NCBI RefSeq assembly: GCF_910592395.1
Contig: NC_088320.1
Location: forward strand, 808,001 to 868,000
Direction: 5' to 3'
DNA: 60,000 nucleotides
DNA from: Lineus longissimus
Lineage: Eukaryota > Nemertea > Pilidiophora > Heteronemertea > Lineidae
Shown: positions 12,193-23,925 of the stretch, piece by piece
Layout: each line of letters begins with the position of its first letter
How positions within the stretch are numbered: position 1 is the stretch's first letter
Translations under genes and position numbers: made by a program
The notes under the pieces: generated by a model
Databases searched by the model: none
Told to the model about the DNA's origin: nothing
The model's input: only the letters and a program-made list of their open reading frames with translations

Positions 12193-14471
12193 GGACTGAA
12201 CCGCTTTTAGTAGCAAAATATGCCAATAAGTGGCGTCATTAATACGTTTCACTGCTGTGTTCCGTGAATACAACCCATAAGAAATCAACTTTAGATTCTT
12301 ACCAGGTAATCTGGAGAATGAAAAACGCCGTGAAACTCCCGGGTGAATAGAAGAAAATGAATCCAATTCTATGCAGCCGATGATAAGAGACTTTTGTTAA
12401 TAATTGTGCACCAACCATAACACAGGCGATGGAAGAGGATGAACAGTCTCCTTACGTAACGGACAATAACATCATTTATCTTCGTTATGACTTTAATGAC
12501 TATGATTCGTTAGAAACGCGTCATCTTTTTACGATTACGCATCATCACCGCAGGGGTGGATGGCATTTACCTTGTAATATTCAACGTTTGAATAAATTGC
12601 GCCTGTTTATTATGTTTTTATTGTTGGCGCACAAGAGGCGGGAACGTCAGCCAATAGTAGAAGACACGGCAGGTAATTGCGCACAATCAACTTGCCAACT
12701 TTGATGAAACCGTATGCTCAGTCCATTTCATCAAAAGTCTACGGAGACATGGTGTACACATTGCATAAGAACTGTTCGACTCTGATGCAGGTACTCTACC
12801 AACAGGAGGTGAAACACTCCAAGGCAAACAGAGAAATCACAGATCCAAACAGGCCAACCCCTAATTACACTCCCCAAGAATACTCAAGTCATCTCGCAGA
12901 ACCAATTAAGGAAAATGACAACAAATTTGGTATTTATGTCTATTAAGGTATTTGACCGTAACATTCATACGCAACTCTTAATGAAATGTTACGGACGTTT
13001 CAAGCACTTGACGATCCTGCTCATCAGCCGTTCATTTATCCGAGGAACAAGCGGAGTTTGTTAGCAAATTGCTCACTAATTTCTTCTAAATCGACACGAG
13101 TCTCGAGCCACTCGGAGGTGATACAATAACGCAGCAAGATGGCTTCCTTTCCCACGCCGCTTAGTCAGAATGCTCCGCTTAAAGTGACCAATTATTGCAA
13201 AGTGACATCCTATTCGACCAACACAAAAACCTGACGACCTTTCCGTTAACGAAGCATTGATTATTCCGAATCATTAGAAACATTTACTTTTTCTAAGGAT
13301 TTGCAGTTCGTGGGTTGTGGTTTGAATATGATGTTCTTCGGTAAATCAAGGATGGCTCAGGAATGCATGATTAGGACTCTAGCCTTCCTACAACAGAAAG
13401 TGAATATCTTGCCGGGAAACGACTTCTACATAACGAAGATTATGATATCAGGTCTTTCTCATCGAGAGCTTTCCAATGAATGGTCATGTCTATAGGTTTC
13501 GATACATCTTGTTAGGGCCACTACAAGCTTTACCGAGAACATTTTCAATCCAAACTCCACCTGGTCCGATCGGGTTAATGCCTCATCTACCTTCCTCCCT
13601 AAGACACTGGTCGTCTTGCATTTGTAATCATTGCGATGTCATATCAAATCTCCCATCAGAGATTCATATGCCGCGGATTAACATGAGCGACTCCGCTGCA
13701 TCTAGCGAGAGCACCTTAGCTCCGCCACGTCCAAAATTAGGCGTAAACAACACCGTCTATCGATACGCTATGATCACGACCGCAAATCATTTGCATAAAG
13801 CCATTATTCTACTGCGGCTTCATACAATAGCCATCGCCAAATGAAAAGGATCAAGTTTTGATCGCCAAATTACGCCGAGGTTGCGTTTATCGAATCTTAC
13901 GATATGAAATTTGTCTGTGGAATTGCATTTGTGTTGTAATAGACGGTCGTTACAATGGTCTTCTTGTTTCTTCCAAGGAAGAACCACATCGTCTCTACTA
14001 AGGTAAAGGTTTCAGGACAAAATGTACGGAGGGACTTGCGCAACTCTGAGTGGAAAACATTTGTCTGTTCATTCCTGCTGAATTTGGCCAAGATCGCAAG
14101 AGCTTGATGAACACTTTTCTATGTGAAATTCACAATGAACTTGATCAAGCTTTGAGAGAAGCGATGTCTAATTTGATTCACCTGGAATCACTTGGAAAAC
14201 ACGTACATCTTCGAGACCATAATAGAGAAATTCCACTGCCAATTTAGTCAGTATTAGCATGCAATGGACTTGTGTTTGGGACATTTGCGTGGTTAGTTTC
14301 GCTAACGCGGTAGATTTGTTTGCCAGCAAACAATGGTCATCAAGATAAGGAGTTAGGAACTTTCAATTTGTCAGGTTGAGCGGTGTACCTTATTGTGTCG
14401 CTGTCATGTCTTGTTACGAGGAATTCGCCCCGATTTCATTGATCTTTGTATAATAGCATCCCCATCTTGTC

Positions 14472-15797
14472 TGATGTCTCTTTGATGTAGCTGCTCAGCT
14501 GATGACATCCTGGGATGTCTCTTCAAGGGGGATATGGGCAAGAGGTGACGTCCCTGTCTAGTTGGACATCTCCTTGAGGTAACTGCTCAACTGATGACAT
14601 CCTGGGATGTCTCTTCAAGGGGGATATGGGCAAGGGGTGATGTCCCTGTCTAGTTGGACGTCTCTTAGAGGTAACTGCTTAACTGATGACATCCTGGGAT
14701 GTCTCTTCAAGGGGGATATGGGCAAGGGGTGACGTCCCTGTCTAGTTGGACGTCTCCTAGAGGTAACTGCTCAACTGATGACATCCTGGGATGTCTCTTC
14801 AAGGGGGATATGGGCAAGGGGTGATGTCCCTGTCTAGTTGGACGTCTCTTAGAGGTAACTGCTCAACTGATGACATCCTAGGATGTCTCTTCAAGGGGGA
14901 TATGGGCAAGGGGTGATGTCCCTGTCTAGTTGGACGTCTCTTAGAGGTAACTGCTCAGCTGATGACATCCTGGGATGTCTCTTCAAGGGGGATATGGGCA
15001 AGGGGTGATGTCCCTGTCTAGTTGGACGTCTCTTAGAGGTAACTGCTCAACTGATGACATCCTGGGATGTCTCTTCAAGGGGGATATGGGCAAGGGGTGA
15101 TGTCCCTGTCTAGTTGGACGTCTCTTAGAGGTAACTGCTCAGCTGATGACATCCTGGGATGTCTCTTCAAGGGGGATATGGGCAAGGGGTGATGTCCCTG
15201 TCTAGTTGGACATCTCCTTGAGGTAACTGCTCAACTGATGACATCCTGGGATGTCTCTTCAAGGGGGATATGGGCAAGAGGTGACGTCCCTGTCTAGTTG
15301 GACATCTCCTTGAGGTAACTGCTCAACTGATGACATCCTGGGATGTCTCTTCAAGGGGGATATGGGCAAGGGGTGATGTCCCTGTCTAGTTGGACGTCTC
15401 TTAGAGGTAACTGCTCAACTGATGACATCCTGGGATGTCTCTTCAAGGGGGATATGGGCAAGGGGTGATGTCCCTGTCTAGTTGGACGTCTCTTAGAGGT
15501 AACTGCTCAACTGATGACATCCTGGGATGTCTCTTCAAGGGGGATATGGGCAAGGGGTGATGTCCCTGTCTAGTTGGACGTCTCTTAGAGGTAACTGCTC
15601 AACTGATGACATCCTGGGATGTCTCTTCAAGGGGGATATGGGCAAGGGGTGATGTCCCTGTCTATTTGGAAGTCTCTTAGAGGTAACTGCTCAGCTGATG
15701 ACATCCTGGGATGTCTCTTCAAGGGGGATATGGGCAAGGGGTGATGTCCCTGTCTAGTTGGACGTCTCTTAGAGGTAACTGCTCAACTGATGACATC
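14472..15797. repeat. 92-bp tandem satellite array, 14 full copies plus partial edges
   Basis: Units begin at 14489 and then every 92 bases up to 15777 (14581, 14673, 14765 and so on), with no insertion or deletion in 14 consecutive copies. A degenerate partial unit precedes 14489, and the fifteenth unit stops matching about 20 bases after 15777. Copies differ at only a few sites, such as CAACTG or CAGCTG near the unit start, GATGTCC or GACGTCC, and CTCTTAG or CTCCTTG near the end. A period of 92 is not a multiple of three and every frame is interrupted, so this is not a protein repeat. The near identity of copies suggests recent amplification or ongoing homogenisation, as in satellite DNA. 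Each unit contains two inverted repeats and four G runs. True copy number may be higher if the assembly collapsed the array. Confidence 0.97.
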
Positions 15798-18700
15798 GTT
15801 GGAGGTCATATCAGAGGGGGTTGAGGCTGGTTGAGGCCAGTGTCTATATCAAGTAACTAACATAAACTCTCAAAAACTTTGGTGCAAAGAATGCCGTGAA
15901 TGGGCCATGACAACAGTACAAATCTTTCACTTTTAAAGATGTGAATGCCCCACTGAAGTGACAGGTGCCACTGTTCAGTCATAAAGGGCAACAAATTCAA
16001 CATTATAATCATATCATAAAGTTCTAATCTGATTTCATTTGAATAATGATCCTCCCTCCTTTTAACAAAAGAGCATGTTAACTCAAATAATGGACATCAA
16101 ATTCCTTTAATTCAGTTTCAGGGCCAGAAATATGACTATCTGTCAGGGTGTCAATACCATTAACTGATGTTAACAGATGTAAAACAATGCAGATGCGATG
16201 ATACTAACTTCATCAGGAATATACACAGACAAGGCGAGGGTTGAAATTTGGTTTGCGGGAAAGTTGGGAAAAGAGATGGCAAAACTGGAGAGTAGTTCCA
16301 GTGGTTGTCTGGCTGGCTGACTTCTCCAAGGTGACCAAAGCAGCAGCGAGCAACGACATTTAATAGTTGTACAAATAGGTAGAGCACTAGTCGAGCAGCT
16401 TATCTGAGTTCTCCTTAAAAGTTTTGAGGATAGGCTGGGCTTAAGTCAGATGATACTGCTACTGCTGTTGTTATTGGTCTATACACCCACAACCTTTACT
16501 TAAAACTACACCATTGGCCTGTGATGCAGAATTCAACATCTGTTGGCCTGACATGGGTTAGGTGTGAATCAAGCATGTCCCATTGTGAGGAGGCAAGTGG
16601 TAGAAACTTTTACCACAAATACAATTATAGAATTTAAAAGTGCATCACCATTTATCAGTTAACAGGGGGAACACAACAAATTTACTTTTAGGTTGGGTGG
16701 AATTAATGGGAAAATTGCGTTAACATATTGCCACGAAATTGTTTCTCGTTGGAATTATCCGAGGTGTCAGAAGCATTTTGTCACTTCTGTTGAATTTTGT
16801 ACAATTATGTGGAGGTGAGGATGTTTGTGGCCTGTGATGAAAGGTGGTCCACAGCCACTTTGAGAATGATACCTTACTGGTTTTGACGTAGTGAGATTAT
16901 GATCATGTTCTTTCTATGAGGGCAAGTCTTCTATGTTGACAGTTTAACTGAAGGAGATAATGCCAAGCTAAGTGAATGCCAGCGTTAGTGACAATAGCTG
17001 GTTTTGAACAACCGGGCCATGGATTCAAACCCACCAACTATGTTTTGCGACTCAGGAACCAGATCAGCCACACGAAGTTGAAATATTTAGGTGACATTTC
17101 GCCTTGAAACGAAACCCACGATCAAGGAAGGAAGGAGGAAGAATTTGGTGGACATTACAACACGAATCGTAGCATCAATGGTGGGTGCCATCAGATGACT
17201 ACGCCTTGGAACCCCGACTTTACTATTACAAGATAAATGGGTTGTAACGAACGAGACATCTTTTCGTTAATGGCCCTGAGACTTGCCTCTCATCAACTCA
17301 CAATAACAACTTAATGAGATTCTGAAACACTGACGCTCCTGAATTTAATTAACCACGGTTTAGTCAGAGTTTTATTCCTGTCGTTTCACGATGATTACGA
17401 TTCCCTGGAAATTGACAACGGTGTGAAAAATAGTAAACCGTTGAGCCTGCGATGAATTAGCCGAGTTCTATTCATTCAATTTAGTAACAGTCAGCCTGAC
17501 AATAAAGTGATTAAAATTCCCAATTATGCTCTTATGATACACCCAGTATAACACAAATTTGAATAAGGCTAGTAGCTTACTTCTGAAAGCACTCTATGGG
17601 TGTGCAAGTTGTAAGAACAATTTAGACTGAAATTAAATCTAAACCAAGAAAACGCACGAAAACTTTTGATGATAAGTTTTGTAAAGAAGCATCAAATGTA
17701 AACAAACTTCACCTAATTTCCATGTTTTGCATGATGATGATTGCTTCACAAGAAACTTAATCCAAATTTTGATCTTTCAATGCAGATTATTACGAATTTG
17801 AGGTGATAAAAGTGAGGTAATGATTCATTAGTCAGTTAATTTTGTTGTTTTGAGCTAATTTCAAACTGACACCTTTTTGCCACTGAAACTAATGGTGGTT
17901 TTCAACGACAACCTTTCAGTTTTACTCTGAATGGGTGACTTGAACATATACCTTGTGATGACTAATACCAATTTTGACGGCTTTCTACCAATAAATACGT
18001 CATTAACAGATTACATTCGTGGTTGGCAGTCAACAACGGCAGCAACGACAAGCGGGAATTGGAGAGATTTCATCCATTATTTGAGCAGGAGATTCACAGC
18101 ATCCAATAAAACACAGGACAATAGGACAATTGTCGTCACCGCATCCATCGCACCTAGGCATTCATCCCGGTGAAGACGATCCTAATTAAACCGTGTCGTT
18201 CATCTATGAGATCGTTACCGTCCCATAATTCCTTTGCCTGCCGATAATTCCTCGTAGTTACGGTGACAATTACACATGTAATCTATCAGAGAAGTGCGTA
18301 TTCACCACGCGATAATGACTTCAGGTAATCTAAACAAGTCCCCTGGAGGATTACCCCAAGAACACCTGAGAACATGGTCATGATGATAACGCCAAAATAA
18401 TCTACCATTCCTATTCAAGTTGTCAACGGACAGGGCAGAGACGGTGATGATGCCGCTTTGGAACCATCTTGCAGTGTCGCCAAGAATGGCGGACCTGTCA
18501 AACGTCGTGTTGGCCGTACTCAAGTGGGACTCCATCGCTTCATTTTGGAATGATCTACGTTTCGATGGTTGCATCTTGGGTTGGGAAGAAAAGAGGTATT
18601 CTGAGGTGATGGCAGGTGGTATAAAGGAACTGTCTTTCACTGATGTCGATGGGTCTCGAGTAGGGCTTCAGTGACTTGGTGAAATTGTTATAGAATGCTG

Positions 18701-19577
18701 GCAAGGCGAGTTTGTGACTCTGAGATCTGGTAGATTGGAGGGGGAGCTGTCTTGGTCAACGTCAAGAGGTGACGAGGCCTGCCAATCAATTAAGGTGGTA
18801 GGGAGCCAAGGAGACCTGAATCAACTTGGCCGTATTGTCAGTGATAATTGTGGTCGTACTTGTTTGGTACTGCTTGGACATCACAAATTCTTACTGTCAG
18901 GTACTGGTAGAGAAGAGATCTAATCATCTATTGAGGTAGTTTGAAGGCCACAAAGTTAAAATATCTACAACTCTTTGAGCACAGGAAGGGCCAGAGGAAT
19001 ATGGTTTAATGGGAGGAATTCCATCAAGAAATAGGGTACATGTAGCTTGTGACGCCACCTTCCTTCCATTCAAAGATGAAGTCATACAACTTGTAGCTGT
19101 TCTTGTGAATGTCTCCTAATCTGGATGTGGAACTATTTCAGCAAAGGAGTTCTTTACATATTGACAATTCTTGAACTTTCTTTGAATTGCCAAAGGTTGT
19201 TGTCCTCGAGGTCAATACCCGACTCTCCCACCATCAGCCCTAAACTGCCTCTAGATCACCTGGTAACACCACATCATAACGACCAAGCTCGACATGCGGA
19301 ACATGGGACTTCCGTCTAATTTATAGCAACGCTCCTTGTACCACCTTAGAATCAGACATGAGTCGACTACCAATTCCTACCAATTAGCCTTTTCTTGGTT
19401 GAAAACTTAAAGACAGGTAGAATGCAATACGGGTGTGGGTCTCAGAGATAACGCAATGAGATTCTTATGGAAATTCCTTCAACAAGATTTGGACGCTTTT
19501 TCACTAAGATAATTTTACCACTCAACCAAGTTTGTTTCCTCGTTAGAGGTCCCTTATTTCAATTCAGTCCAGGGTTG
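15798..19577. other. Non-coding stretch, no gene recognised
   Basis: This lies between the 92-bp array and the next TIR element. A pair of overlapping frames at 18302-18674 (112 and 84 codons, opposite strands) has no family resemblance. A B-box relic at 17.0 kb is the only repeat noticed. Confidence 0.6.
17005..17045 (-). repeat. B-box-like tRNA/SINE relic
   Basis: On the minus strand GGGTTTGAATCC (complement of 17021-17032) is a one-mismatch B box. Nothing resembling an A box lies at the expected distance, so this is a weak call. Confidence 0.3.
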
Positions 19578-19579
19578 TA

Positions 19580-19705
19580 CAGTGGAACCCCGGTTGGTGA
19601 CGAATGGTTTCCTCTCTAATTACCATTACAAGGCCCTCGGTAACACGACCATCTCGGTACCCAGACCACGGCAATTGGATTAGGCAGTTCGAATGACCAA
19701 ATTCA
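19580..19705 (+). mobile_element. Related TIR element, second subfamily, right end not seen
   Basis: It starts CAGTGGAACCCCGGTTGGTG directly after TA (19578-19579), so the terminus is that of the MITE family. The interior differs: TGGTTTCCTCTCTAATTACC, then a CGGTAACACGACC block, then TACCCAGACCACGGC, then AATGACCAAATTCA. The same interior order occurs at 28271-28362. No opposite terminus is visible within a few hundred bases, so the true right boundary is unknown and may extend past 19705. Confidence 0.7.
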
Positions 19706-22700
19706 CCCCTCTAACCTGACCAAAGGGCCCAACTGCCGAGAAAAGACAATGCTGCCATGAGCTGAGGTTCTGTTCCTAGCTTTTGCCCTGCTGTCTGTAC
19801 CTTGAAGCACTCTAAATAAACTGCTGGTTGCACTCTAATAAACTGCCTGCTGTAATGTACCTCAATGTCATAAGACAATGACTCCTTGTCTCCACCTCAA
19901 CTCAATGCAATATCAATGTCTCACCGCTATCTGAGGAAACTAATAGCTATTGGGAACCAATAACCAAAATAAACAAACAGAAGGATATTGCAACATTTGA
20001 TGATGGAGAGAGAGCCATTGCTGTTACATTGTGAGGAGGCAAGGCACAATGGAAGGTGGAGGAAATAAAGGTCCATTGCTGATGGTTGAGATGTGGCAGC
20101 AAACGATTCGTCTACATTTCTTCATCACACTGGCAGATTGCATCACAGAAGGGACTGTTTCCAAATCAGCAGCAATCTCAATCACTTTACCGCTGCAGAC
20201 GTATCAATCAGTTTACTATTACACTTGTTAAAGTCATCAAGTCCCAATCACTTAACCATTACACATGTGTCTAAGTGATCAATTGGCTGATACACCTGTA
20301 CAACAACAAGAAACATTTAACTATCGTTTACCATGGATGTTTTATCATCGTTAAACCACGGATGTTTTATCAGTGACATCTGTTCCCTTCAGGTGATTGC
20401 TAGTAGTATCTCAGGTGAGCCACCACTTTAATCAAGTAGTCCTTGTTTTATATCCACCCATCTGCCACTTCAAGCCGCATTTTATATGTAGCATTACCGT
20501 CTGCTAGCAGATGGTTTGTTACTTTACCGCTCTGATTACGATAATGGTGGATGGCCTTTCCTTTCGACTCAAGCAACGAATCTCAATGTCAATCACATCT
20601 AAGGTGGGAGCTGTGGTTCTCTGTTCCTCGTGTTGTAGACAAGTTGATGAACTTAAACAGCTATACGCTTTGATTCCACCGTGGACCTCTGTTATTCATG
20701 AAAAACCTCTTTAGCAGCTGTGCCACTTCGACGGCTTGCCTCATTCAGGTAGTACTTATCTTAAGTGATTTATACAACAGCTTTCAACCCGTGTTGGACC
20801 TGTCCCGCATACGCAATCGACAAGGTGAAATAAGTGATGCAAATTCTGTAGCGGATCAATCCGCGTTACGCTGCTGGTTAATGGAGTGTACCGCCCGTGG
20901 ATGACATCATGACTGCCGAGATTTACGAGATGATTAGAGCGCAGTGCTTGAGACTGGTAGGTGAGCCAACGCATAATTGAACGCTTGTTTAGCGGACGTT
21001 TCCAAATCAATTGTGGCCATCAACCGTATTACTGTGTTAATTAGTAATTTAGCATATCCGGTAGGATATAAACTCGAAGTGTTTGTAGTCTTCAGTGGGG
21101 TGCATCACCAGAGTCATCGGTAGTGAGCCGAGAACCCTCCTTATCCAAGCCATACTTGCCGAGGTGGCCTCCTCAGGCTTTCCTGGCACCTACTGGTGAA
21201 GGTTTGTTCACTTCTTTGAGAGAACTACACCACCTTAAAGGAGAGCACAACTGTGTTACCTTGACTCAGATAACCACATGATCAAGCACCTTGCCAAAGA
21301 CCAAACCAGAGAGAGAATCAACCACACTACCACCCAATCTTCAATCCAATACAAGAACTTAGAGACATGGAGCCTATAAAACCATACATTTAGTATGCAA
21401 AGCTCATCTCACGCAACCACTAAACATCAGTGTGAATCTTCTTTTCGAAACTTGCTATTAAGGTGATCTGCATGAATAAATATAAACCATCAAATTACAC
21501 ATCCCACGTAAGACATTCATTTCGTATGCAAAACACATCTGATGCACCACTATTACGATGCAACTCTTGCTAAAATGCTAAACGTTTCATTCTATTCGTA
21601 TTGTTTCAAACTCTCCTCGTAAGGTGATGCATTCCTGCTTAAAACGGAAACCTGGTTAGTCGTACGAACGATTCCAAACGCGCTATTTTCCATTCAGACG
21701 GTCCATGGACAGCCTCATCGCAGAGACACTTTCTGAAATCTCTTCTCTTCACCTGCATTGTCTTCACGCAGACTCTCTTCGACGTTCTCTCCACGTTAAA
21801 CACTAACATAAAGACAGTGCTCCGCAGATCAGCATGTTAAATTTCCGCCTTTATATCATGGACACCTTTAATTAGTTAATATTCCTGCGCCGTGCAAGAT
21901 AAAGTAAGGTGACTTGTCGTGTTTGATAAAATAGATGACTCGCCCATTCACGTTATCAGGCGTATCTTCCAACCGCCGAATCGGGCAGAAGTAACGAGCT
22001 CGTCAGGCAAGGACGACACGGAACAGGTTTTAACACTGTCAATGAAAATGTGCACTTTATTGGTGTATTGTGTTGTGAAGGGTCTTCCTCTACAGATACT
22101 GACAAGAGCAATGGACTTGGTAAAGTTGATTCTCAGTACGACTGGGTTTGAGAGCCTGAACTTCAACATTGATCTCCCTGAGTTAGAGAGTCTTGTAAGC
22201 TCTACCACGGAAAATACTCATTGAAAAGTAGCAGCGTGACTTCCTTCACTCATAGATACTATTGCATCTGCTTTTGAGCATAATAACCTTTGATCTCACC
22301 GTACAAAATCTCATTGCCAAGAGTTCATATTCCGATCAGATTTGGCAGATAATCCAAGGTAATCTTTATATGTTCCAAGAGACGTCCCCAGACATCATCA
22401 TGAATACCCCCAATGACGTATCAACACAAATGGCTAAATAACACACTCAGGTACGCGACGTTATCACCCAACAAACGCGGCAACTGACAGCGTCCGAGAC
22501 AAATTAGGTAGATAAGGTGCGAAGGAGCATCTTTAATTATGCATAGGAGGAGAGACCAGTTGGTGTCGACTAGTTTACTGTCTAGTGGTGTGGGAACTCG
22601 GATAAGGCGGGCCGACCTTGTTGATGGACTTCATTTGTGGTACGACTTTCAGATCTTGGCATGGCAGAGTTTATACCATTTTCCACCAAATGAATATGAT

Positions 22701-22904
22701 TGGTTAGGTTTTTCATAATGCCTGCACATGACGGCAGGTCTGTGATGATATCCTTCCTCATAACACTTCCTGGAATACGCTCAAACATGTTCCATGTAAA
22801 ACTTCCCAGAATCCTCTAATCCATCGTCAATGACAACCACTGCTGACCCTGGCCCGCGTCTGAGGTATCCCATGAGCCCCCAATACCTGAATACAATCCA
22901 TCAC

Positions 22905-23110
22905 CCACCATTTTGATTAATCCCGGCATTGTTCTAACTCCGCCGTCCGTACGCGCTGATTAACTAGACGACCACGCCGGTATTAATTAGATTAAGTCGT
23001 ACCTGTAGTAAATCAGCGCCACGTTTCCAAGGAGCGCTGCCAATTAAACTTTCCAATCTTGTGTTGTCGTTAATTTAGTTTGGGGATCAGTTTGGCTTGA
23101 CGGCGCTGAT
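22905..23110. promoter_or_regulatory. Homeodomain-site-rich candidate enhancer
   Basis: Within about 200 bases there are GATTAATCCC (Otx/Pitx/Goosecoid type, TAATCC), GATTAAC, TATTAATTAG, GATTAAG, CAATTAAAC and GTTAATTTAG, mixed with GC- and CpG-containing words such as CGGCGCTGATCC. This density of TAAT cores in otherwise complex sequence is typical of conserved developmental enhancers. Conservation cannot be judged from one genome. Confidence 0.35.
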
Positions 23111-23901
23111 CCAGTGTGAGGGAAAACAGCGCAAGGATCGACTGACAGTCAGTCAATTGAACACTGTAATCCTTACCAGAGATGATGACGGACCCTTTAA
23201 GTGCCACAAACTGTATTCAAAGCCTCGTTTTCTAATTAGAATTTCAATTTGAACTTTGAATTTAAGAACAATATCTTACTTTACGTGACCCCGAGTATGG
23301 AGTAGAGACATGACACACACCCTACAGGAAGCTACCAATATCCATGTATCTTTATCAATGGTTACCCCATCCCGCCCTATGACGGTATGTTCAGGCCGAA
23401 CAGACTTGAAGGGTCAGCATTTGTTAAGCATATCACATCCTAAGACAAAGTATGGTCCTGGATATGATTCGAGCCAGAGCTGCTCAGAGCTCCAACTTCC
23501 AAAACCACACAGGAACAGGATCTACACACTGGATGGTGCTGAACTGAACACCAACAAATTCAGTTTGCCTGAGGTCCCTTCCCTGTTCCCGTAGTGGCAC
23601 CTGAAATGCTCATCCTGCCTCGGAGGAGGAATACTCCCCGGAGAATAGCACCTCCAAGTGCAGAGTGAATGCTGAAGACAATCGAGAACTATTTTCTGCC
23701 ACACATATCATGCCCCCCTCCTATTGCTTTTGCTGCTAAACATCCTCAACAGAGAAGAAAAGTTCACTCAAAAACACTTCACGTTATAACCCAACAGGGA
23801 AAACAGCAATAATCGGTGGCCCTTGAAGATGAATTTCACCGTCTATTCAAATGGAAACGACAGTTGATTTACCTGAAGGGAGTCACCGTTTAATCAGCGA
23901 T

Positions 23902-23925
23902 CACACCTGAGTAGTCTCAGGTGTG
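23902..23925. other. Perfect hairpin, 10-bp stem, 4-base loop
   Basis: CACACCTGAG and CTCAGGTGTG are exact reverse complements separated by TAGT. Each arm contains CACCTG, an E-box of the Snail/ZEB/bHLH type, so the palindrome could equally be a paired protein site. No gene lies nearby to favour a terminator or RNA role. Confidence 0.7.

Larger units (their letters stand above)
8131..14471. other. Non-coding stretch, no gene recognised
   Basis: It contains a poly-C run, a 41-base direct repeat and one tRNA-like fragment. The longest frame (13476-13844, plus, 122 codons) looks like random translation. AAGATGGCTGC followed by TATAAAG at 8866-8881 resembles a YY1 site beside a TATA-like word but leads into no clear gene. 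Confidence 0.6.

Noticed and set aside
14489-15776. Tandem C/D-box snoRNA genes, because each unit has TGATGA and CTGA words
   Set aside because: The only CTGA overlaps the TGATGA itself, no terminal stem pairs the unit ends, and no separate D box is present.
14472-15797. CRISPR array
   Set aside because: The whole 92-base unit repeats with no unique spacers, and the context is eukaryotic.
16581-20043. Exact 17-base match CATTGTGAGGAGGCAAG at 16581 and 20027
   Set aside because: Flanks are unrelated and a single match of this length is compatible with chance.
21913-22224. Protein-like open frame with a GTAAGC donor-like word near its end, considered as an exon
   Set aside because: No ATG start, no clear acceptor, no homologue recognised, and an opposite-strand frame of similar length overlaps it.
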